A DNA stretch of 64,000 nucleotides, taken from positions 9,029,411 through 9,093,410 of the forward strand of contig NC_087073.1 in the NCBI RefSeq assembly GCF_026151205.1. The letters are read 5' to 3'. The stretch comes from Bolinopsis microptera. Lineage: Eukaryota; Ctenophora; Tentaculata; Lobata; Bolinopsidae. A program made the position numbers and the translations under genes. The number at the start of each line of letters is the position of its first letter. The stretch's first letter is position 1. This document shows positions 57,501-64,000 of the stretch, piece by piece. The notes below the pieces were generated by a model. That model was not told the DNA's origin and did no database searches. It saw only the letters and a program-made list of their open reading frames with translations.

Positions 57501-60500
57501 GTGTCCTTCAGAGAGTATATTCAAGAATTGCAAGAATCTGTAAGGACGATACCGGAGACACCTCGCCATTCTTCAGCAAGAAGTTTCTGACTTATTCTAA
57601 ACTCAGGATACAGTGCTCTTACTCACAAACCGGCCAAGCTCCCTACCAGTTCGACAAAATCAGTAAGTTTTTGCAACTGTGATTTTGGTGATTCTTTAAA
57701 TTTTTGGCATCAATTAGTTTTAGCGATAATGAATGACGAAGTATTAATTGTAAATTAATTTGAACTCATTTTCAGGTGGGGCCTATTACCAAGACGATTA
57801 TCTATACACTGTTTTCTCTGGATCCAACACAATTATCGATACTGGCTCCGTATTCTGTCTCTTCAAAATGGCTGAAATCAAACAGGCCTTCACCGGAAAG
57901 TACAAGTTCTTTGACAGAGGCTACTGGGCAGATGAAATGCCGGCTGGTGCTCCCTTCAGCTGTGGAGGCGACCCCAACTGGACTGCTAGTCAAGCTACTA
58001 GATTCCAAATGATGGCTGAGACCCTGAAAAGCGAGCAAGTTATTCATTATGACCAGGATGAGCTCAATTCTCTCGATCTTTTTGTCACAAATGTAAGTTG
58101 TGTTTAAATTTTGATATTTTTTCATCAATTATACTTTCATCAGGAATATTTTCTCGCACGACACTCTAATAAATATACGGGCTATTACTGGATAGATAAT
58201 AAATAATCCCCCCAGATAAAAGGTAAAGAGTACAAGATTCTCCACTCGGGATCAATGACTGGCAAAGTAGTCCGTGTTGGATTTCATATCAACAGATTCG
58301 GTGAACTGGAGAGCATAAAACACGAGCAAATCCAGGCTGGAAATGGCCAGATCAAACAGGTTAGAGTCTACATATTTTTTGCAAAGTTCAGTTTTAAAAA
58401 CCATGGCCACCAGCTTCAAAATACCTTGTCTTGCATCGTGAAAACTCTCATGTTTCATCTTAACTCTGAATCTGATTAATAAACCATTTCAGATATTCCG
58501 AGACAGCCCCAAATCAGGGGATGTGTACGTGTTAACAAACGACTGGATAACGTTCCTGCCCCTACAAACTGATTGTTCAGTTCACACCACGTGTCAAAGC
58601 TGCTCAAATGCGTTTCCCGGTTGTGGCTGGTGCGTTAGTCCCACATTACGATCCACCTGTACTCGTTCCGATCAGTGTGCCTCTAAGTCAAGCTCTTGGC
58701 AATCAGCTTTTGAACGGTGTTCCCCTCTTGCTGACTTCAAAATCAAACCTACGGTAAATTTATTTCAATTGTTCGGGCTGCTCTTCGATTTAATTTTTAT
58801 TGAACTCTCAGTCACTCAGTCACTCAGTGCTCACTACTCGTGTTGGTACCCGATTCCTCCGAATAACTAACATGCCCTCCCCCCTCAGAACATCACAGTA
58901 TCCCACAAATCTCACGTGGTCCTCGACTGTGTCTCAACTACAAACGAAGGCAGCTACTGGATAAATGAGACCGGAGTTATGTCCGATGATGTCAGAATGC
59001 CCCTCAACGGATCCCTGATCATACCCTCCGCCAGTCAGACGGATAACGGGTGTTACATATGCGAGCTGAGAGGGGTGTCGGGGGTCGTGTCCACTAAAGC
59101 TTGCATCACAGTTCTCATCCCACCATTCTTTTATATGAGCAACGATGTCGAGACTAACGTAAGTCTCCCAAGTCTTACTTTTACACTTTTCTTGATATTT
59201 TTTGTGCCGTAAATATAGAATTAAAACGTGGAATGCTGTCTGAATGGCCCCTTTTAAGAATTTTGTATTTCTGTGGGCACTGCCATTCTTTTGAATGGGA
59301 CTTGATAAGACCATAATCAAATTTCGTGTCTGTAACTAACATTACCGTACAATAATGCCCGATAAATTTCACATTTTAAGTTATCGAGTCAGAAGTCCTC
59401 ACATACTAATTGTTAATGCATTGCTGGAGTTATTAGGGATATCCATTTGCCATTTAACACTGCCATCCAACCCTGAACTCTAAATCGGGGCAGCTTGAAA
59501 CTGGCCGGAAGCTCGTGGAAGTGTCACGCTGTAAAGTTGCCTAGGAAATATTCACCGCCCCCACGGAACATGAGCCATTGTTACTGATATGTGATAACGG
59601 GCAATTCATCTATTAAACTTCCAGTCTTTAGGTCGCCAGTTTCCCGCTCACGACTTACGGCATACCGTCACTGTGAAGTGCAAAATGACCGTCTCCACGA
59701 TAAGAAATGTAACATTTGTATTTCCTCTGCCCATTTAGATTAACACTTCCTGGTGATTGGTTACTAACCCTGACTTTCTTACAGAATAACCTAGTGGAGA
59801 TTGAGAAAGGAATGGACGCCTCTCTACCCTGCAACGTCGGGGGCTCACCTACACCCACCATCATGTGGCACAAGGTACTTACGCAGCGAGATATTATTTA
59901 AATTTGTTGATACAAACCGTGATGTCATTAACTTATTCTCCGATCAATTTGTTGATTGATTACTGATCGTCACGTACCAATTGTCGTAATTGGTGATGCA
60001 TGCTTTTGTTTCACATCGAAAATGTTTCCGTTAAGAACTAAAATTTGAAGAATTTAGATACATGAACGGCAGGAGTTTATCAAAAAATGAATTAAACACC
60101 GCGAATATCTCTGACAAATTTCTTTCCAACAGATGGGCAATCAAATGCTGCCGGAGGGAGCCTACCTTGGTACAGATAATGAGCTCCGGATAATTCGGGC
60201 AATAGAGGATGACCAAGGAGAGTACCAGTGCAGTGCCAAGAACTCAGTTGGAACGACTTGGAGTGACCCTATCATGCTGGATATTATTATAGGTAAATTA
60301 GATTAATTCTAATATTTCTGATTTTTGATTAGACAATACTGCAGACCTTATTTATACACTTGTTTTGAGACAAATAAACCATGGAAAATATCAATTATCC
60401 ATAATATCGCGATCGCAAGTCTCATCTCCCCAAGTCTTTACCATTGAACTAACAGTTATTTCCTGCAGCGGGAAACCCAAAAGGAGACACAAGTGTACAG

Positions 60501-62180
60501 AGAAACAGTGACAGTAACAAATCAATGATATCCCTCGTCAGTACCGTCAGTGTCGTACTAGTCGTCATTGTCGTCTCAATCATTACTGCTCATTGCTACT
60601 GCAGACGCAAGAGCTCCAAAAAGGTGAGGCATTGTTCACTAAATGTTCAGTCACCAAGATTTTCTTAAAATTCAAAGTCTGATAGAATTTGTCAAGAGTT
60701 CAGAGGTATGGCACTCCCGCCAGATTACATGTCCGGTGTTTGGCCCTGATGTGACCCCTAAACAGTGAAATCAAATACTTGTTCTCTGTAATTTATCGGC
60801 TAGATTTCCCCCGGAAATTTGGAGCCCATCCAGATCAGCCACTCCCGTACATGACTCTCAAATAATTTGATCAGTGAAACCCAGTACCCAAAACAAAGAC
60901 TGTCAAATACTTAACCAGGTCATTGATCTAGATACGGCCAAATTTTTCACTAATCGCAAAATTTTACTTCCGTACTTACGAGATAATAAAAGTAGAGTAC
61001 TTGCTAAACCTGTATTTCTAATACCAATTCCATAACATGTGAGGAGACACGATATTTTACTTGGATCTAGAAAGTCTATCATACGGCGTGGTTGTTTAAC
61101 CCAGAATTTACTTTCAGTTCGAACAGCTAGATCAGCGAGATGAGATACTGCCGGATACAGCACGTATCTTGACCCTAGGATGACCCCAATAGGATCTCTC
61201 AGAGATAACTCTTTGAACAGCATTGACGCAATGAGACAGTGTTACAGTGAAACAAGTACTCCTAGATGGCTTCCCCCACACAGTAAGTGTTTTGACATGG
61301 TGACAATTTTGGGCTATGAAGTTGTGTACCTCAATCTAAATTTTAAACAATATCTGCCTTGAAAATGTAATCTTTTGATTTTACAAAATATCAATTTAAC
61401 TATTATTGAGCCAAGCTGACGACCGCCAACCTTTCAGCAATAATGTCAGCCCCGCTTGGTAGCGATAATATGCCACCGCCGCCCTACCAGCAGTACTTCC
61501 TGGAGCGACAGCTCATGAACAGTCTACAACCTAGAAGCTTCTACGAGAACGTTACGTTACAGAACAGCTATATGACTGCTCAACCAGGAGGGTTTCCCCC
61601 ACAACCACCCTCTCCAACTGAGCAGGTACCCATCTCCTTCAACCAAGAGCTCCCCTACGCAAGAGTGGGTACAGGGATGATCAAGAGTAGGAATCCAGGA
61701 TACTACTTTCCTTACAACCCGAACAATATGAACACATCTCAATCTCAACCTACTCCTACCCCTATCTACTCTTCAGCCGCCTACCTACCCAACACCATGA
61801 ACATTACAAACTCTAGACCAATGCTGTCTAACCCACTAGAAAACAACTCTTTGTTGGGCAGGCTGCCAATGCACGGTTCCCCTCTAGGACAGCACCAACC
61901 AAGAACTCATGTATACGATGAAATTGTGGTGCCGGAGGAAATTCTCCTGCACCCTGATCAGAGGTTACCAGGAGTGCTGTCACCGGCTGGTGACAGAATA
62001 GCTACACCAGGAAGTGACACATTGGTCAGCTCGCCCGACGACATGTCAACTAGTGACAGACTGGTTTTGCCGCCCCTAGACTCGTTAGAAAGGCCCCCCA
62101 TCCCTCCTCGTCCCACCCGGACTCCATCCCGGAGTCCGCCTGCTATTCCCACTTCTATATGTGAGGAGCAGGTCGGCTGA
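42456..62180 (+). CDS. Transmembrane semaphorin (Sema-PSI-Ig-Ig-TM), 5' exon(s) missing
   Basis: Sixteen exons: 42456-42543, 50114-50171, 53586-53741, 53890-53983, 56255-56389, 57227-57309, 57512-57662, 57776-58092, 58216-58359, 58493-58753, 58889-59158, 59785-59874, 60133-60292, 60469-60623, 61118-61282 and 61438-62180. They give about 1,020 codons, and every junction but one is in phase. Semaphorins are guidance ligands or receptors that bind plexins through the Sema propeller. Family hallmarks seen are VGGRNALYDLN, FVCGTSSFAPTC, FELDEYVYFVFQETAVE, ARICKDDTG, an eight-cysteine PSI module, two Ig-like cysteine pairs, one hydrophobic helix and a proline-rich cytoplasmic tail. The Sema-PSI-Ig-TM order is closest to class 4-like vertebrate or invertebrate membrane semaphorins, but two Ig domains is unusual there. 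The signal peptide exon was not found. Confidence 0.88.
44210..44224 (+). repeat. Poly(G) tract
   Basis: A run of about 14 guanines. On the minus strand it makes Pro-rich shadow frames that should not be read as genes. Confidence 0.8.
46128..46240 (+). repeat. Tandem duplication of a 53-60 base unit
   Basis: TCGAATTGTGGGCCGATTT, AAGCCTTTGTAC and CCGGGTGATTTCCAGTAGAT occur at 46128-46180 and again at 46181-46240. The second copy has seven extra bases (TAGATCC). Confidence 0.85.
46286..46340 (+). CDS. Possible signal-peptide exon inside the semaphorin intron
   Basis: ATG opens MDYMAAWILLIFAVNVANV, a plausible signal sequence, directly before a GTTAGT donor. It could be an alternative first exon, but its phase does not join the next semaphorin exon (50114), and exon 42456 would be skipped. 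The frame otherwise continues to 46576 without homology. Confidence 0.18.
47033..47530 (+). repeat. Minisatellite, 9-base unit CTCTACACT
   Basis: About 50 copies of CTCTACACT with 5-7 base deletions and variants (CTATACACT, CTCAACACT, TACATTCTC). Variant combinations recur about every 130-150 bases, which indicates a higher-order repeat. Two GACTGAGCCCCACT units close the array. The open frame through it (Thr-Leu-Ser repeats) is an artefact of the 9-base period. Confidence 0.92.
50114..50171 (+). CDS. Semaphorin exon: blade 1
   Basis: This 58-nt exon has acceptor TTCCAG and donor GTTAGT. It encodes NALYDLNFKGMNDNVYHDK. The phase matches both neighbours, and the 7.6-kb intron before it is the largest in the gene. 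Confidence 0.75.
52781..52801 (+). repeat. (CT)n microsatellite
   Basis: A perfect CT dinucleotide tract in a semaphorin intron. Confidence 0.85.
53461..53517 (+). repeat. Five copies of a 10-base repeat
   Basis: TTAACCAGTA is repeated five times without change, immediately upstream of the 53586 exon. Its invariance suggests recent expansion. Confidence 0.92.
53586..53741 (+). CDS. Semaphorin exon: conserved Cys block
   Basis: This 156-nt, phase 0-0 exon encodes CIAAMGQRPIDCHNYYTML and NLFVCGTSSFAPTCGTRL. It matches the family pattern C...C-x-Ny...l.vCGTnaf.P.C. The donor GTTCGT is weak, but it is the only one that keeps phase with the next exon. Confidence 0.85.
53890..53983 (+). CDS. Semaphorin exon: propeller
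   Basis: This 94-nt exon lies after TCTACAG and ends before GTATTT. It encodes KSELSYKSNEAKVNYISSNP and a YSSLLYLRLKE segment leading into the VGTELGSNTQDF strand, at the place where other semaphorins have cpydP...LYsGTvaDF. Confidence 0.7.
54332..54350 (+). repeat. (GA)n microsatellite
   Basis: A perfect GA dinucleotide tract in the intron after exon 53890-53983. Confidence 0.85.
56255..56389 (+). CDS. Semaphorin exon: propeller
   Basis: Acceptor CTTTCAG, donor GTTAGT. It encodes VNYTAYVGTELGSNTQDFVI and ends in the ESNTWLN block, the family's s.WLn.P.FV region, which continues in the next exon as APKFIYSF. Confidence 0.85.
57227..57309 (+). CDS. Semaphorin exon: propeller
   Basis: This 83-nt exon encodes PKFIYSFELDEYVYFVFQET then AVEISPE, corresponding to the pnFVgsF...vYfFFrE.avE core of Sema domains. 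Acceptor TTTCAG, donor GTAATG. Confidence 0.88.
57512..57662 (+). CDS. Semaphorin exon: ARICKDD block
   Basis: This 151-nt exon after CTTCAG encodes RVYSRIARICKDDTGD and the KFLTYSKLRIQCSYS strand. Only this acceptor keeps phase 0 with the previous exon and reproduces the family's vysRvaRvCknD...f.KarLnCs sequence. Confidence 0.88.
57776..58092 (+). CDS. Semaphorin exon: late propeller
   Basis: This 317-nt exon between TTTTCAG and GTAAGT encodes YQDDYLYTVFSG, SVFCLFKMAEIKQAFTGKYK (the aVC.f.m.dI...F.g.yk block) and GGDPNWTAS. It is one of the most conserved stretches in semaphorins. Confidence 0.9.
58216..58359 (+). CDS. Semaphorin exon: last blades
   Basis: This 144-nt, phase 0-0 exon between CCCCAG and GTTAGA encodes ILHSGSMTGKVVRVGFHIN and HEQIQAGNGQIKQ, the family's lflGT..G.v.k....... 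element. Confidence 0.8.
58493..58753 (+). CDS. Semaphorin exon: end of Sema domain and PSI domain
   Basis: The exon begins IFRDSPKSGDVYVLTNDWIT and then carries DCSVHTTCQSC, FPGCGWC, STCTRSDQC and FERC, a complete PSI cysteine set. PSI modules are cysteine-knot-like spacers after the Sema propeller. Confidence 0.9.
58889..59158 (+). CDS. Semaphorin exon: Ig-like domain 1
   Basis: This 270-nt, phase 0-0 exon encodes HVVLDCVSTTNEGSYWINE and SASQTDNGCYICELRG, an Ig cysteine pair with the D-x-G-x-Y-x-C motif (DNGCYIC). A further cysteine pair member (KACITV) follows. Confidence 0.85.
59785..59874 (+). CDS. Semaphorin exon: Ig-like domain 2, first half
   Basis: This 90-nt exon encodes EKGMDASLPCNVGGSPTPTI then MWHK, the first Ig cysteine and the tryptophan of an I-set-like fold. 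Acceptor CTTACAG, donor GTACTT. Confidence 0.85.
60133..60292 (+). CDS. Semaphorin exon: Ig-like domain 2, second half
   Basis: Encodes NELRIIRAIEDDQGEYQCSA and KNSVGTTWSDP, with the D-x-G-x-Y-x-C signature (DQGEYQC) that pairs with the cysteine of the previous exon. Acceptor CCAACAG, donor GTAAAT. Confidence 0.87.
60469..60623 (+). CDS. Semaphorin exon: juxtamembrane and transmembrane helix
   Basis: After a hydrophilic stalk (GNPKGDTSVQRNSDSNK) a hydrophobic stretch of about 24 residues begins MISLVSTVSVVLVVIVVSII. It is followed by CYCRRKSSKK, a basic stop-transfer sequence, placing the C-terminus in the cytoplasm. Confidence 0.88.
61118..61282 (+). CDS. Semaphorin cytoplasmic exon with a one-base frame discrepancy
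   Basis: The exon follows TACTTTCAG and ends before GTAAGT. In the incoming frame it reads FEQLDQRDEILPDTARILTL and stops at a TGA at 61181. The outgoing frame (MTPIGSLRDNSLNSIDAMRQ, then a CYSETSTPRWLPPH segment) joins the last exon in phase. The length (165) is two bases too long, or one too short, for continuity. A one-base error near 61143-61181, a true frameshift, an unseen exon, or a natural short-tail isoform are all possible. Confidence 0.5.
61438..62180 (+). CDS. Semaphorin last exon: proline-rich cytoplasmic tail
   Basis: This 743-nt exon after CTTTCAG encodes 246 residues to TGA. The tail holds PPPPYQQYF (a PPxY-like WW ligand), FYENVTL and THVYDEIVVPEEI (tyrosines in YxN and YxxI/V settings), and RPPIPPRPTRTPSRSPPAIP (PxxP, SH3-type sites). 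Such motifs suggest reverse signalling through adaptors and kinases, as in invertebrate and class 6 semaphorins; this role is inferred. Confidence 0.85.
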
Positions 62181-62504
62181 GGGACTCACTTTAGGACAAT
62201 TATAGTTCATCAGTTCATGTTATGTTTTGTTGTTTCATATCTCGAGATTGTCGGTTCTGGAAAATGCGAAGATTGCTAGACAGTGGTTGTTGTCAGCTAG
62301 TAGCATGTTATTGACGCAAGAAAGGCGCAGCAAACTTGACTTTTCTCTGGAAAGAGAATAAGACTGCGAATCTTAAGACTGTTTTTACGATTTTGATGAA
62401 TTTAATGATCGATATTTTGATGTGTTGATTGTATTGATAATTTCAAGACTCTATCATCATTTTATTTGTTTATATATGAGGTTGCTGTGATGTTACGAGG
62501 CGAA

Positions 62505-62510
62505 ATTAAA
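62505..62510 (+). promoter_or_regulatory. Candidate semaphorin polyadenylation signal
   Basis: ATTAAA lies 325 bases past the stop codon and is followed by a T-rich stretch (GTTTTTACCT), as expected for a poly(A) site. Other AATAAA-like hexamers occur further on. Confidence 0.4.
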
Positions 62511-63525
62511 GTTTTTACCTCTCCTGTTTATTGTTTATAAAAGGTCTTGCTAGATAAAATGGAAAACGAACTTCCTAGTAGACCTAAAACTAACCCAGTA
62601 AATTTATCATCAATTGTATTTATTTCTTAGTTAAATCTTGATTCATTACACACTAATTATTAACGTTTTAGTTGAACTTTAGTCCTAAAATTTATTTGTT
62701 TATATTCATATTAACTGTCTTTTGATTTATCATTTAGGTATACTTTAGGTTTTATAAAGTCCTAACACATTGCATAATTGACTGATATTGCATTTTGTTT
62801 GGACACGTGGGTGTTGAACATATTTTTAGGCTCGGAATGCCAGAATGAGACTAAGCAACAGGCTATACAATTAACCGTTTTGTTTTATTCGTTTCACTCT
62901 GTATCTGCTCATACAGCGTTTATGTTTTCTGTTTTTTTACTGCTTGATATGTAAATATACACATTTCCCGTCATGTCCCTAATGATAGTTAAAATCAAAA
63001 ATGTTAAATTATTTATTTTTTTACAATTACAAATTCTGAGTTTTATTTCTTGATTCCAAAAACATAGAAACGATGGAAATTTTTGAACGAAAAGCATAAC
63101 AATAATTTATATTTTTGGTATTCAATATCAACAATTTCGGAATGGCAATATCCATCACACGATAATCAGATGAATATCAATAAACAAAAAGTCTAGCAAT
63201 TTTCCAGCACACATTAAGAAAATAAAGCCTTGCTTTTCAATTAGCCATATTGAAACGAGAAATCTTCTAGAAGATCGAGGTCCTAATAGAAATATTAGAC
63301 AATCTTCAAATAAATGTTATCTCATCCACTTCTGTTGTCTACGTAGTTTCATCAATTGAAATCTTCAAATTAATGGAATTAAATTGGCGGTCCAGCTAAA
63401 CGGTCCAGCTTACTTAAATTGAAGAAAAAAAACCAAATCCTGTATTATAAAGTTATATTATCAGCATAAAATTTGTTTTTCCTACACACATGCAGCCCAT
63501 AGAAAGTCAAAAATACATTAAACCG
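62511..63525. other. Intergenic spacer between two convergent genes
   Basis: AT-rich sequence with no ORF of interest on either strand. It holds the 3' ends of the semaphorin (plus) and FAIM (minus) transcription units. Confidence 0.5.
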
Positions 63526-63531
63526 TTTATT
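63526..63531 (-). promoter_or_regulatory. Candidate FAIM polyadenylation signal
   Basis: AATAAA on the minus strand, 54 bases past the FAIM stop codon at 63585. Confidence 0.45.
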
Positions 63532-63584
63532 ATCGATCGTGTTTGGTGGAAATCCTAACAAATTTCACGATAATTAATATTGTT

Positions 63585-64000
63585 TCAAGACGCCTCTTCC
63601 ATAGCATCAGGAACTTGAGTGTCCCCGATGAAAAGACTGTAAATAATACCTTCTCTTCTTTTTCCTGATGTTACTGCTCTTATCACCGCTGGTTGGGTAT
63701 CGATCATAAAGTGAGTCTCTGTTCCGTTCTCAGTAAACTCACCCTGGAAGGATATATATGTATGAGATATTAGATATGGGATAAAATGTCTGGAATATAA
63801 CAGAATAGTCATGGTATATTTTGTCAAACACACTTTTTATAAAACATATTAATTATACGAAGTTGCAAGTTGATAAAACAATCATTTAATAAAACAAGAG
63901 TTTGGTTGGTGTAACTGCAAATCTTTGCCCATGTCTTCATATGGAATAAAGGATTTCATTGGTTAAGCAGAGGTTGACTCACCATAGCATCGAGCTTTTG
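63585..64000 (-). CDS. FAIM: FAIM (Fas apoptotic inhibitory molecule) homologue, last two exons, partial
   Basis: Exons 64000-63983 (running off the window) and 63743-63585 join in phase 0 through a GTGAGT donor and a TTCCAG acceptor. The protein end reads QKLDAM, then GEFTENGTETHFMID, IRAVTSGKRREGIIYSLF and a DTQVPD tail before TGA-free stop TAA/TGA at 63585. GEF-x4-GTETHF and SGKRREGI are hallmark blocks of the FAIM family, a small beta-sandwich protein that counters protein aggregation and death-receptor or stress-induced cell death. Only about 58 of roughly 180-200 residues lie in the window. The gene is convergent with the semaphorin. Confidence 0.9.

Noticed and set aside
57145..57543. 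132-codon ORF over two semaphorin exons
   Set aside because: It is the 57227-57309 exon read through its intron; splice sites and homology define the real exon.

Overview
The window is nuclear DNA from an animal. It has GT-AG spliced genes with introns of a few hundred bases to more than 7 kb, metazoan-specific families (a transmembrane semaphorin, FAIM, a multi-domain F-type lectin) and a dense load of LINEs and small inverted-repeat elements. The lectin and the compact AT-rich sequence suggest a marine invertebrate, possibly non-bilaterian, but the species cannot be fixed from sequence alone.

Region 1 (1-18.7 kb): an F-type (fucose-binding) lectin gene on the minus strand. Six exons can be joined in frame into a 657-residue protein with four FTP lectin domains. 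Its last exon is split by a 15,329-base, almost gapless palindrome (760-16088) flanked by a 5-base target duplication, GATAC. Removing the palindrome and one copy of GATAC makes the exon continuous and in frame. The palindrome is therefore best read as a giant foldback-type element. Its ends carry tandem 56-60 base repeats, and both arms hold a decayed LINE reverse transcriptase. One arm has an 81-base miniature element where the other has the empty site.

Region 2 (18.7-28.4 kb): a transposon-rich block. A CR1/L2-like LINE has an intact PHD-endonuclease-reverse transcriptase ORF (21400-24750), overlapped by the end of an esterase-like ORF1. Just 5' of it lie two nearly identical 366-base promoter-like direct repeats. 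Downstream are three copies of a 100-104 base multi-hairpin miniature element, each with 8-base target duplications, and several copies of the 81-base element.

Region 3 (28.4-42.4 kb): no convincing gene. It holds diverged local duplications. A strong excess of the E-box palindrome CACGTG begins near 33 kb and runs to about 55.5 kb.

Region 4 (42.4-62.2 kb): a plus-strand transmembrane semaphorin (Sema, PSI, two Ig-like domains, one membrane helix, proline-rich tail). Sixteen exons are placed by splice sites and reading phase; the signal-peptide exon was not found. One cytoplasmic exon is out of frame by one base. Introns hold minisatellites, tandem repeats and many E-boxes.

Region 5 (62.2-64 kb): the semaphorin 3' end faces, tail to tail, the last exons of a minus-strand FAIM gene that runs off the window.
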